Of a stretch of 9,345 bases of DNA, positions 1 to 7,141 are shown in pieces (within the stretch, counting starts at the first letter, position 1; each line of letters opens with the position of its first letter). Origin of the DNA: Bacteroidales bacterium (GTDB lineage: Bacteria; Bacteroidota; Bacteroidia; Bacteroidales; UBA932). A program made the translations under genes and the position numbers. The notes beneath the pieces were generated by a model. That model was not told the DNA's origin and did no database searches. It saw only the letters and a list, made by a program, of their open reading frames with translations. The stretch is from the NCBI GenBank assembly GCA_017556665.1, contig JAFYMJ010000049.1, forward strand, positions 1 to 9,345, in the 5' to 3' direction.

Positions 1-1181
1 AGAGTGTTGATGGTAAAATTTACAATTCTGCAGTCCTTAGAAAATATATGTTGTTGCCACAGCAAACCGGTGATATAGTAGTAAATCCTGCAGAAATGAT
101 ATGCCAGGTGCAGGTTTCTGTAAGAAATACCAGACCTACAAATATTTTTGATGACTTCTTTGACCAAGGGTATCAGATAGTAAGAAAAAGAATTACCTCA
201 AAGGCTACAACCATTCATGTGAAGCCTCTTCCTGGGGGTGCACCAGAGAGTTTTGGAGGCGGTGTTGGAAAATTCTCATTGGATGTAAGTTTAAATAGAG
301 ATGAGATAAAGGCTCACGATGCTGCATCTTTAATAGTTGATGTTACAGGTTCAGGTAATCTTAATCTTATTGAGAGTCCTAAGGTAAATTTACCTGCAGA
401 TTTTGAGACTTATGCTTCAAAAACAGATAATAAGTTTACTAATGGAGCAAACGGAATAAGTGGTAAAAAGAGATTTGAATTTCCTTTTATTCCAAGAAGT
501 GAGGGTAGATTTGTAATGGACCCTATAGTATATTCTTATTATGATATTGACAAGAAGAAATATGTTACAATCAGCAGTGACAGTATTGTAATTAATGTAC
601 TTAAAGGTGAGGCAACAGTTACAACTGCAACTGTTCAGGGATTGACCAAACAGGCAGTTGCAAATATTGGTGAAGATATCAGATACATCAAGAGTGGAAA
701 CCCTCTATTGATGCCAACAGGCAAGTTTGTAATTACAAGCTGGTACTTTTATGTAATGGCTTTGGCTATACTTGCTGTTGCTGCTGGGGCTGCTTTCTTG
801 TTGCAGAGAAATATAAAGTTAAAGGGAGACATAAAGAGATTCAGAAACAAGAAAGCCAATAAAGTTGCAAGAACAAGGTTGATGCAGGCTCAGGTTTATC
901 TTAAGGAAAATCTTTACTCTTCTTTTTATGAGGAATTGCACAAAGCTCTGCTTGGGTATATAAGCGATAAATTGTCAATTTCATTTGCACAGATGCAAAG
1001 AGATACAATAAAGGAGACATTAGTGGAGAAGTCTGTTAGCGAGCAAAATATCAATGACTTTATGGAACTGTTGGATGATTGTGAGATGGCCCGTTATTCC
1101 CAATCTGGTAAAGATGGACAAATGGAGCTGCATTATAAGAAAGCAATTGATACAATTTCAAATCTGGAAGACAGGTTATAA
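1..1181 (+). CDS. batD: BatD, aerotolerance-operon membrane protein (5' end missing)
   Basis: This is the C-terminal part of BatD, an envelope protein encoded with the VWA-domain proteins BatA and BatB in the Bacteroides aerotolerance operon; its exact biochemical role is unknown. The frame is open from base 3, which reads SVDGKIYNSAVLRKYMLLPQ, so the ATG at 48 is internal and the true start lies outside the window. About 392 residues are visible. The first ~245 form extracytoplasmic beta-rich repeats typical of BatD, including a segment ending FPFIPRSEGRF before the YSYYD stretch. One membrane helix follows, starting at the WYFYVMALAIL run near base 741, then a basic segment and a helical cytoplasmic tail of about 120 residues. 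batE starts 12 bp after the stop, so the two are probably co-transcribed. The family call is from sequence recall and is fairly secure. Confidence 0.88.
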   Translation, partial: SVDGKIYNSAVLRKYMLLPQQTGDIVVNPAEMICQVQVSVRNTRPTNIFDDFFDQGYQIVRKRITSKATTIHVKPLPGGAPESFGGGVGKFSLDVSLNRDEIKAHDAASLIVDVTGSGNLNLIESPKVNLPADFETYASKTDNKFTNGANGISGKKRFEFPFIPRSEGRFVMDPIVYSYYDIDKKKYVTISSDSIVINVLKGEATVTTATVQGLTKQAVANIGEDIRYIKSGNPLLMPTGKFVITSWYFYVMALAILAVAAGAAFLLQRNIKLKGDIKRFRNKKANKVARTRLMQAQVYLKENLYSSFYEELHKALLGYISDKLSISFAQMQRDTIKETLVEKSVSEQNINDFMELLDDCEMARYSQSGKDGQMELHYKKAIDTISNLEDRL

Positions 1182-1193
1182 AAAGGGACAAAT

Positions 1194-1949
1194 ATGAGAA
1201 AGAATATATTTACTGCAATTTTTTTGTTGTTGGCATATATAGCTTGTGCGCAAGATTCATATCAATTATGGGATCAGGCAAATGAGGCATATTCAGTTGG
1301 TGAGTACAATAGTGCTCTTGAGAAATATCAAGCTATTCAGGAGAGCGGAAAATCATCCTATAATTTGTACTATAATATTGGTAACTGCCATTATAAATTA
1401 GGTGAAATAGCAAAGGCCATTGTTTATTATGAGAGAGCCTTAAAGCTTAATCCTTCTGGCGAAGATGCAATCAAGAATCTTGAGATAGCAAAGTTGCATA
1501 CACTGGACCAAATTGAGAGTGTTCCAGAGTTTATTCTTACAACTTGGACAAGAGATATAAGAAACATCTTCTCATCTAATGTATGGGCATATATAGCATT
1601 GGCATTCTTTGCAATAACTCTGGTATTCCTGTTGGGATTCAAATTTGCACCTGTAACAGGTCAAAGAAAGGTAAGTTTCATATGTGCATGCATAACTTTT
1701 CTTATGATGCTGTTTTCAATTTTGTTTTCTGCAAATTTGGCTTCAACCGGGGCAAGCAAAGATTACGCTGTTGTAATGGTTCCTGTAAGTAATGTAAAAA
1801 GTGCACCAAATTCAACAGGTAACAATTTGTTCATTTTGCATATGGGTACAAAAATCCAAATTCTGGAGGAGGTACAGAACTGGATTAGAATAGAATTGGC
1901 AGATGGCAGACAAGGATGGATGCAATCTCCAGATGTAGAGATTATTTAG
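1194..1949 (+). CDS. batE: BatE, TPR and SH3-domain aerotolerance protein
   Basis: BatE is the TPR protein usually found at the end of the Bacteroides aerotolerance (bat) operon; it probably works with BatA, BatB and BatD at the inner membrane. The 251 residues show an N-terminal signal peptide ending ACA-Q at residue 20, then TPR-like helices at about 23-100 (YNIGNCHYKLGEIAKAIVYY and ALKLNPSGEDAI are typical). Two hydrophobic helices lie at about 129-151 and 159-183. A C-terminal bacterial SH3-type domain spans about 190-251, with VSNVKSAPNS and the GWMQSPDVEII ending. The ATG at 1194 is chosen because the signal peptide begins there, and an AAAAGGGA stretch lies just upstream. It follows batD by 12 bp. 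Nothing in the operon follows it, because the next gene is convergent. The length and domain order are normal for BatE. Confidence 0.9.
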   Translation: MRKNIFTAIFLLLAYIACAQDSYQLWDQANEAYSVGEYNSALEKYQAIQESGKSSYNLYYNIGNCHYKLGEIAKAIVYYERALKLNPSGEDAIKNLEIAKLHTLDQIESVPEFILTTWTRDIRNIFSSNVWAYIALAFFAITLVFLLGFKFAPVTGQRKVSFICACITFLMMLFSILFSANLASTGASKDYAVVMVPVSNVKSAPNSTGNNLFILHMGTKIQILEEVQNWIRIELADGRQGWMQSPDVEII

Positions 1950-1958
1950 ATCTCTACA
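1934..1958. terminator. Hairpin across the batE / dehydrogenase convergent junction
   Basis: TGTAGAGAT at 1934-1942 is perfectly complementary to ATCTCTACA at 1950-1958, giving a 9-bp stem with a 7-nt loop. The loop holds the batE stop codon (TAG, 1947-1949) and the downstream arm holds the stop codon of the minus-strand dehydrogenase (1954-1956). A weaker second hairpin for the plus strand, CTCCA (1961-1965) with TGGAG (1977-1981), is followed by ATTTTT. Because only 4 bp separate the two genes, this is the only place for a shared terminator. The main stem lacks a U-run on either strand, so intrinsic termination is uncertain; it could instead act as a 3'-end stabiliser. Confidence 0.42.
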
Positions 1959-3243
1959 AACTCCAGTAAGAGTATTTGGAGATTTTTCCCTTGTAATTAC
2001 CCTTAATGTCTATAAGAACTCCATTAGGAACAAGCAGATTGTCAAAATCTTCCTGAGTAAGATTAACATATTCCTTGTGAGATACAGCCGCAATAACAGC
2101 CTGGTATTTTCCAGATGGTTTTGCGGTTGTTTCTATATTGTACTCTTGCAATACACGTTGTGGGTCTGCCTGAGGGTCAATAACATCTACACTCACGCTA
2201 AAGCTTTTCAGCTCTTTGATTATATCAGCAACTTTAGAGTTTCGTATGTCTGCAACATTCTCTTTAAAAGTAATGCCCAATACCAGAACACGTGCTCCAA
2301 TAGGAGATATGCCAGCGGCAATCATTTTCTTTACAGTCTGTTTGCCTATATATCCACCCATTGAATCATTCACAAAACGTCCACTTTGAATAACATGTGG
2401 ATGGTAATTAAGCTCATTGGCTTTGTATACCATATAATAAGGGTCAACGCCAATACAGTGTCCGCCAACAAGACCAGGGAAGAACTTAAGAAAATTCCAT
2501 TTGGTTCCGGCTGCTTCAAGGACATCATATGTGTTTATTCCCATCTTTCCAAAAATAATGGAGAACTCATTCATTAGGGCAATATTTACATCCCTTTGTG
2601 TGTTTTCCATAATTTTTGCAGCCTCTGCAACCATTAGATTAGGAGCTTTATGAACACCTGCTTTCACAACTTTTTCATATACCAATGCCACATTTTCCAA
2701 TGCATTGGGTGTTGTTGCTGAAACAATTTTAGTAGTATTCTGGAGGCTGTGCTGGGCATCGCCAGGATTTATTCTCTCTGGAGAATAGCCCACATAAAAG
2801 TCTGTATTCAATTTTAATCCCGACAACTCTTCTAGAACAGGAACACATCTTTCTTGGGTACATCCAGGGAAAACAGTAGATTCATACACAACGTAGTCTC
2901 CTTTTTTAAGGTATTTGGCAACACACTCTGTTGCCGAAAGCAATGGTGCCAAATCTGGCGTTCTATGGTTGTCTATAGGGGTTGGAACAGCTACAATATA
3001 AAAGCAGGCTCCTGCCAATTCATTGCTGTTGGAGGTAAATAGTATGTCTGAGTTTTCAAAAGCTTTGCCTGGAAGTTCTCTGCAAGGGTCAATATTGTTT
3101 TTAAGCAAATCTATATTGGCCTGATTAACATCAAATCCTATAACCTTAAAAGTCTTTGCCAACTCCAATGCAAGAGGCAAACCAACATAACCAAGTCCTA
3201 TAACTGCAATCTTAGCTTCTTTAGCTTCTAATTTTTTATACAT
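1954..3243 (-). CDS. Nucleotide-sugar 6-dehydrogenase (TviB/WbpO type)
   Basis: This is a cytoplasmic NAD-dependent enzyme that oxidises C6 of a UDP-sugar to the uronic acid in two steps, supplying acidic sugars for capsule, O-antigen or exopolysaccharide. The 429 residues cover the whole UDP-glucose/GDP-mannose dehydrogenase family. The Rossmann motif IGLGYVGLPLA has glycines 16, 18 and 21, with an acidic residue at D38. The middle domain contains VFPGCTQE, GYSPERINPGD and AEAAKIMENTQRD. The catalytic cysteine is C263 in GGHCIGVDPYY. The C-terminal UDP-binding domain contains ITFKENVADIRNSK. These motifs resemble TviB, WbpO and VipA (UDP-HexNAc dehydrogenases) more than UDP-glucose dehydrogenases such as TuaD, so UDP-GlcNAc or UDP-GalNAc is the likelier substrate; this is inference. 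The gene stands alone, with no glycosyltransferase or epimerase beside it. Confidence 0.93.
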   Translation of the reverse strand: MYKKLEAKEAKIAVIGLGYVGLPLALELAKTFKVIGFDVNQANIDLLKNNIDPCRELPGKAFENSDILFTSNSNELAGACFYIVAVPTPIDNHRTPDLAPLLSATECVAKYLKKGDYVVYESTVFPGCTQERCVPVLEELSGLKLNTDFYVGYSPERINPGDAQHSLQNTTKIVSATTPNALENVALVYEKVVKAGVHKAPNLMVAEAAKIMENTQRDVNIALMNEFSIIFGKMGINTYDVLEAAGTKWNFLKFFPGLVGGHCIGVDPYYMVYKANELNYHPHVIQSGRFVNDSMGGYIGKQTVKKMIAAGISPIGARVLVLGITFKENVADIRNSKVADIIKELKSFSVSVDVIDPQADPQRVLQEYNIETTAKPSGKYQAVIAAVSHKEYVNLTQEDFDNLLVPNGVLIDIKGNYKGKISKYSYWSL

Positions 3244-3263
3244 AACTGTTTCTTTTACGCTGC

Positions 3264-3271
3264 CAAAGTTA
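3264..3271 (-). promoter_or_regulatory. Candidate -7 promoter element for the dehydrogenase
   Basis: On the minus strand this reads TAACTTTG, an exact match to the Bacteroidetes -7 consensus TAnnTTTG, 20 bases upstream of the dehydrogenase ATG at 3243. It implies a short 5' leader of roughly 15 nt. I do not see a convincing TTTG -33 element at the usual 19-21 nt spacing, so the promoter may be weak or depend on an activator. Confidence 0.45.
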
Positions 3272-3283
3272 TGAAAAAATAAC

Positions 3284-3291
3284 TAAATTTG
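3284..3291 (+). promoter_or_regulatory. Candidate -7 promoter element for the phosphoesterase gene
   Basis: TAAATTTG matches the Bacteroidetes -7 consensus TAnnTTTG and lies 38 bases upstream of the phosphoesterase ATG at 3330, which predicts a leader of about 30 nt. No clear TTTG lies 19-21 bases upstream; that position falls near the minus-strand -7 element of the dehydrogenase. The 86-bp divergent spacer contains nothing else that I recognise. Confidence 0.42.
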
Positions 3292-3329
3292 CTTTACCTA
3301 TAATATTTAATAAAGAAACCTATATCATT

Positions 3330-5243
3330 ATGTCTGTATTGAAACGTTATATTCTTATTGCGGTTGCACTCTTTACAGTGGCAAACCTGAATGCACAGAA
3401 GTTTTCATTTGCATATTTGTCTGATACTCACATTGCTGTTGGTGCTGAAAGTGTTAAAGAACTAAAAGAATGCATTGCAGACATCAACTCAAATAAAGAG
3501 TTGTCTTTTGCAATTTTTGCAGGAGATATAACTGAGTTTGGTTCTGATGCAGAACTTAAACTGGCAAAAGAGATTATAGATGAGCTAACAATTCCATACT
3601 ATATTGTAGCAGGCAACCATGATTCCAAATGGAGTGAAAGCGGGTGCAATACATTTGTCAAAGTTTTTGGCTATGAATCTTTTGACTTTGAGAAAGAAGG
3701 AATAAGATTTATTGGAACAAACAGTGGCCCAAACATGAGAATGGCCCCAGCACTGGTACCAAGGGAAACTATGGTTTGGCTTGATTCTCTGTCACACTCT
3801 ATAGACCCAAAACAACCGTTGGTATTCATAAACCATTTTCCAATGGATACATCTGTCCTTAATTATACACAAGTGCTTGATGTGCTTCATAAGATGAACA
3901 CACAGCTAATTCTAAATGGACACTGGCATCAGGACAGAGCCATGGTCTATGAAGGAATACCTGGAGTTATAGGCAGATCATCTATGGCAACAGGCAAGAA
4001 AGGTCCCGGTTATACTATTGTAAAATTTGAGGGGAGTACAGTTACATTCAGTGAGAGATTGGCAAACCATAAAAAAACAGGTCATCCATGGCACACATTA
4101 AGAATGAGCAATGGAACACCATTCAATTCAAATATTAAATATCCCCGACAAAATTTTGATATGAACAAGGATTATCCAAATGTAAAGGAAATCTGGCGCA
4201 GGACAGACAGTGCAGATATAGGGAGCGGTGCAGTACCATCCAAAGATTATGTTGTATATGCAAATGCACAAGGGTACATATATGCTTTGAGATGGCAAGA
4301 TGGATCTGTTGTGTGGAGCTATAAGGCAGGAGGCAAGATTTTCTCTACACCGGCGATATATGCAGACGGAACATCAAATGCTTCTGTGATTGTAGGTTGT
4401 ACAGACAATTATGTTTACTCACTAAGCCTTAAGGATGGCAAATTAAAGTGGAAACATCAGTTTGAGAAATCAGTACTGGGCTCGCCTGCAATTTTAGGAA
4501 ATACTGTTTATATAGGTGGATCAGACAATACATTCAGAGCAATTAATGCCAAGAATGGTAAACTTATATGGAAAAATAATGAAATAAAGGGTTTTGTGGA
4601 GTGCAAACCATATGTAGACAAGTCTCAGGTTGTATTTGGAGATTGGGCTAATACCCTATATTCATTAGATCCGTCAAACGGTAAGATTCAATGGACATGG
4701 GTTACCAAAGGAAGCAGGATGTATTCACCAGCGTCTGTATGGCCAGTAAAGGCAGGACGCTCAATTATAATAGCTACTCCTAAAAGAATGAGTTATGGAA
4801 TAAATGCCAAGAACGGAGTGCAATTGTGGGAAGAGAAGGGGGGAAGAGAATCTGTTGGTTTGTCTCCCGACAAAAAGACATACTATGTAAAGACAATGAA
4901 AGATATGGTCTTGGCATATACAGCAGGTATGGTGGCAGTTACTGCATTGGATCAGCCAATGGTGCCTAGTGGAGTCATTAAAAAATGGGAATCAAATGCC
5001 GGTTTTGGATATGAAATAGCCCCAACTCCAATTACAAGTACAGCCACAGGGGGAAAAGATGGTAAAGGATTGGTATTTATTCCTACAGATAAAGGAAACA
5101 TTATAGCCTTGAATGCTGTAGATGGTTCAATTGCATGGAAACACAAAATCTCAATGGCCCTTATCAATTATATTCAACCAATAGGGGACAATAAGATTCT
5201 TGTAAGTACTATGGATGGTTTTGTAACCCTTATTGAGTATTAG
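3330..5243 (+). CDS. Secreted metallophosphoesterase fused to a PQQ-like beta-propeller
   Basis: This 637-residue exported protein has two domains. A signal peptide covers residues 1-23 (hydrophobic run, cut at NA-Q), placing it in the periplasm or outside the cell. A calcineurin-like metallophosphoesterase spans about 24-230 with all the metal-binding motifs: D32-T-H34, G65-D66, G95-N-H97-D98, H169 in NHFPMD and G197-H198-W-H200. From about 272 to the end lie tandem PQQ-type blades, recognised by repeated W residues after DG or NG turns (DGSVVW, DGKLKW, NGKLIW, NGKIQW, NGVQLW, DGSIAW), giving roughly seven blades. The intact motifs suggest an active phosphoesterase, but its substrate cannot be told from sequence. 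The propeller could bind a ligand or partner; true PQQ dependence is not shown. Its promoter region is shared divergently with the dehydrogenase, and its stop overlaps the sirtuin gene. Confidence 0.9.
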   Translation: MSVLKRYILIAVALFTVANLNAQKFSFAYLSDTHIAVGAESVKELKECIADINSNKELSFAIFAGDITEFGSDAELKLAKEIIDELTIPYYIVAGNHDSKWSESGCNTFVKVFGYESFDFEKEGIRFIGTNSGPNMRMAPALVPRETMVWLDSLSHSIDPKQPLVFINHFPMDTSVLNYTQVLDVLHKMNTQLILNGHWHQDRAMVYEGIPGVIGRSSMATGKKGPGYTIVKFEGSTVTFSERLANHKKTGHPWHTLRMSNGTPFNSNIKYPRQNFDMNKDYPNVKEIWRRTDSADIGSGAVPSKDYVVYANAQGYIYALRWQDGSVVWSYKAGGKIFSTPAIYADGTSNASVIVGCTDNYVYSLSLKDGKLKWKHQFEKSVLGSPAILGNTVYIGGSDNTFRAINAKNGKLIWKNNEIKGFVECKPYVDKSQVVFGDWANTLYSLDPSNGKIQWTWVTKGSRMYSPASVWPVKAGRSIIIATPKRMSYGINAKNGVQLWEEKGGRESVGLSPDKKTYYVKTMKDMVLAYTAGMVAVTALDQPMVPSGVIKKWESNAGFGYEIAPTPITSTATGGKDGKGLVFIPTDKGNIIALNAVDGSIAWKHKISMALINYIQPIGDNKILVSTMDGFVTLIEY

Positions 5244-5923
5244 CCAAGCAACAATTCAGACAATTGTTTCATTCCGTCTGTTGCGGTTGTAACAAATTGT
5301 CTAAAGTTAGGTAATCTAAGATTCATAGGGTTTGGATCAATAAGAAATATCCTGCATCCGGTTTTTGTATAGCCTACAAGACCTGCTGCAGGATATACAT
5401 TTAATGATGTGCCAATTATAATAAGAATGTCAGCCTTTTCAACAGCCTTGGCAGCCCTTGCAAGTTCTGGTACAGCTTCACCAAACCATACAATATGAGG
5501 TCTCAGCTGCCCTCCGTCGGGAGCCTTATCCCCAATATTTATATCCTTATATCCTATATGATAATTGGGGTCCCAGTCTGCTTTCTCACTGCGGGCTTTG
5601 GTAATCTCTCCGTGCAGGTGAATTATATTTGAACTGCCACCTCTCTCGTGCAAATCATCTACATTCTGGGTTACAACGGTTACATCGTATTTGCTCTCTA
5701 GAGTGTGGCATGCAATGTGGGCAGAGTTTGGTTGGGCCTTCTCTATTTCTCTGCGTCTGATGTTGTAAAATTTAAGGACAAGTTCTCTGTTTTTGTGCCA
5801 TCCGTCAATGGAAGCAACATCTTCTACATTATAGTTGTCCCATAATCCATTTCCACCTCTAAAAGTTTCTATACCGCTCTCTGCACTAATTCCAGCACCA
5901 CTTAAAATTACAACCTTTTCCAT
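5240..5923 (-). CDS. cobB: NAD-dependent protein deacylase, sirtuin (CobB-like)
   Basis: Sirtuins remove acyl groups from lysines using NAD+, giving nicotinamide and O-acyl-ADP-ribose; bacterial CobB controls enzymes such as acetyl-CoA synthetase. The 227 residues contain the NAD-binding GAGISAESGIETFRG (9-23), TQNVDDLHERGG (85-96), the catalytic His H104 in HLHGE, RPHIVWFGEAVP (141-152) and GTSLNVYPAA (171-180). Tyr53 and Arg56 in FYNIRRR match the Tyr-x-x-Arg pair of SIRT5-type enzymes, which favours succinyl or malonyl substrates as well as acetyl; this is inferred from the family. The small zinc module between residues 106 and 141 contains no cysteine, so the usual four-cysteine zinc site is absent. 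It lies 6 bp after the ATPase gene on the same strand, so they are probably co-transcribed, and its stop overlaps the convergent phosphoesterase stop. Confidence 0.92.
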   Translation of the reverse strand: MEKVVILSGAGISAESGIETFRGGNGLWDNYNVEDVASIDGWHKNRELVLKFYNIRRREIEKAQPNSAHIACHTLESKYDVTVVTQNVDDLHERGGSSNIIHLHGEITKARSEKADWDPNYHIGYKDINIGDKAPDGGQLRPHIVWFGEAVPELARAAKAVEKADILIIIGTSLNVYPAAGLVGYTKTGCRIFLIDPNPMNLRLPNFRQFVTTATDGMKQLSELLLG

Positions 5924-5929
5924 TGATGT

Positions 5930-7069
5930 CTATTTAGTAAAGAAATATCTGTTGAACCAAAGTTTTAAAAGGGGATCAAGAAATATAGCTTCCTTCTTTT
6001 CATTGAATGTTATAATTTCTTTTTTGCACAGAGCCTCTTTTAGTCTGTTCACATTTGCAGAAGAGTTCAAATTGTATTTGTCAAGTATATCGGCAGATGA
6101 AAATTTTGTAACACCTTCAAGAATTGCTTTAATGAATCTTAACTGATGTCTGCTAAGACCATATGCAATTGAGTGGAACAACCAGTCATGCAGATTCAAA
6201 AGCCTTGATACCCCTTGCTCAATGATTTTGTCGTTAAGGTAACCTTTGGCCAGATCAAAGCAGATGGATGCAAGGTGTTGTGCATACCAAGGGTCTCCCT
6301 CTACAACATTGTATATGGCGGCAGCTTGTTCCGGTTGGGCAACTTTACCAGCTTTCATAAACCCTTTTACAATGTAGTCTGTAAAGATTTTTTCATCAAT
6401 AGGATTGATTACAATCCTGTGTGCAAAATGATAGAAATATTTTTTCTCTTCAAATATTTCATTCATTGCATTGTATCTCTCACCTGTAATTATAAAGTTA
6501 GTTCTTGTTTGTGAGTTCCATTGTTTCTCTAGCGTCAAGAAGAATGAGTGAGGGTCATCAAACAAGATTATATCCTGGAATTGGTCAAAATAAATTATGA
6601 TACGGGTATTGAACTCATTTGCCAATTTTTCTGGCAAATTGAGAATCTCATTAATTTGCGTATTGTTAAGGAGTGCTTTTGATGAGTATGTGAATTTTAT
6701 TTTGGAATGTGATGTGGAATCAATTACATACGGTGCAGATGGGGCATACTTCTTAATTATGCTGGTCCATTCAATGGCAGAGTTTGAGAAACAGGATAGC
6801 AGTTCGTTTGTGTATTTTAACATAAATGCTTCAACACACCTGATGTTGAAAAGACTTATGTTGCATAGGACAAAATCGTAAGATTCTTGTTTTAGTTTCT
6901 CTAATGAATTGTATATAAGTGATCTCTTTCCAATTCTTGCCGGACCGTATATAAGGACATTGTTGCGCTCTCTTATAAGATTGCACAATAACCCAACTTC
7001 GTGCGTTCTGCCAATGAAATTAGCTCCCGATACGCATTTGTTATACTCAAAAGGTGACTCCATAATCAT
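5930..7069 (-). CDS. Archaeal-type P-loop ATPase with C-terminal winged helix
   Basis: This 379-residue protein resembles the archaeal-ATPase family (COG1672, ATPase_2 clan, STAND-like NTPases), a lineage-scattered group of unknown role that is common in Bacteroidetes. An N-terminal FIGRTHEV box (18-25) precedes the Walker A motif YGPARIGKRSL, with K48. The Walker B strand is IIIYFDQFQDI, with D162 followed by Q163 where most relatives have glutamate. A sensor-like NFIITGERYNAM spans 191-202, and GDPWYAQHLA (258-267) is the helical-lid motif. The C-terminal ~70 residues begin LSRHQLRFIKAIL and look like a winged helix, ending in LDPLLKLWFNRYF. No signal peptide or membrane helix is present, so it is cytoplasmic. 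Two start codons are possible, M1 (7069) or M3 (7063). The sirtuin gene follows by 6 bp. Its partner and function are unknown. Confidence 0.85.
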   Translation of the reverse strand: MIMESPFEYNKCVSGANFIGRTHEVGLLCNLIRERNNVLIYGPARIGKRSLIYNSLEKLKQESYDFVLCNISLFNIRCVEAFMLKYTNELLSCFSNSAIEWTSIIKKYAPSAPYVIDSTSHSKIKFTYSSKALLNNTQINEILNLPEKLANEFNTRIIIYFDQFQDIILFDDPHSFFLTLEKQWNSQTRTNFIITGERYNAMNEIFEEKKYFYHFAHRIVINPIDEKIFTDYIVKGFMKAGKVAQPEQAAAIYNVVEGDPWYAQHLASICFDLAKGYLNDKIIEQGVSRLLNLHDWLFHSIAYGLSRHQLRFIKAILEGVTKFSSADILDKYNLNSSANVNRLKEALCKKEIITFNEKKEAIFLDPLLKLWFNRYFFTK

Positions 7070-7082
7070 TTCATTTATTTTA

Positions 7083-7090
7083 CAAATTTA
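7083..7090 (-). promoter_or_regulatory. Candidate -7 element for the ATPase-sirtuin unit
   Basis: On the minus strand this reads TAAATTTG, matching TAnnTTTG, 13 bases upstream of the first ATPase ATG (7069) and 19 upstream of the second (7063). Such closeness would make the leader nearly absent for M1 and favours translation from M3. No TTTG -33 box is visible at the right distance, and the surrounding A/T richness raises the chance of a fortuitous match. No separate promoter is visible before the sirtuin gene. Confidence 0.33.
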
Positions 7091-7141
7091 ATAAAAATTA
7101 AAAAAGTAATAAAAATGTTATTTAAAAAAAGATGCATTTTT

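Noticed and set aside
48..1181. ATG at 48 as the start of batD
   Set aside because: The frame stays open to the window edge and the preceding residues continue the BatD domain, so this methionine is internal.
1194..1253. Lipoprotein signal in BatE at Cys18
   Set aside because: The sequence before the cysteine is Y-I-A, which lacks the usual Leu at -3, and an ACA-Q signal peptidase I site overlaps it, so an ordinary signal peptide is more likely.
2077..3042. Plus-strand reading frames of about 60-95 codons opposite the nucleotide-sugar dehydrogenase
   Set aside because: The dehydrogenase is intact and conserved throughout; these are antisense shadows with no recognisable domain.
5835..6881. 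Plus-strand reading frames of about 95-103 codons opposite the sirtuin and ATPase genes
   Set aside because: They have no promoter, no family resemblance and unlikely composition, and they overlap well-supported genes on the other strand.
5240..7069. ATPase-sirtuin pair as an established antiphage system
   Set aside because: The sirtuin has deacylase-type motifs and the ATPase lacks the long repeat sensor of Avs proteins. There is also no mobile element or other defence gene nearby. It is kept only as a speculative finding.
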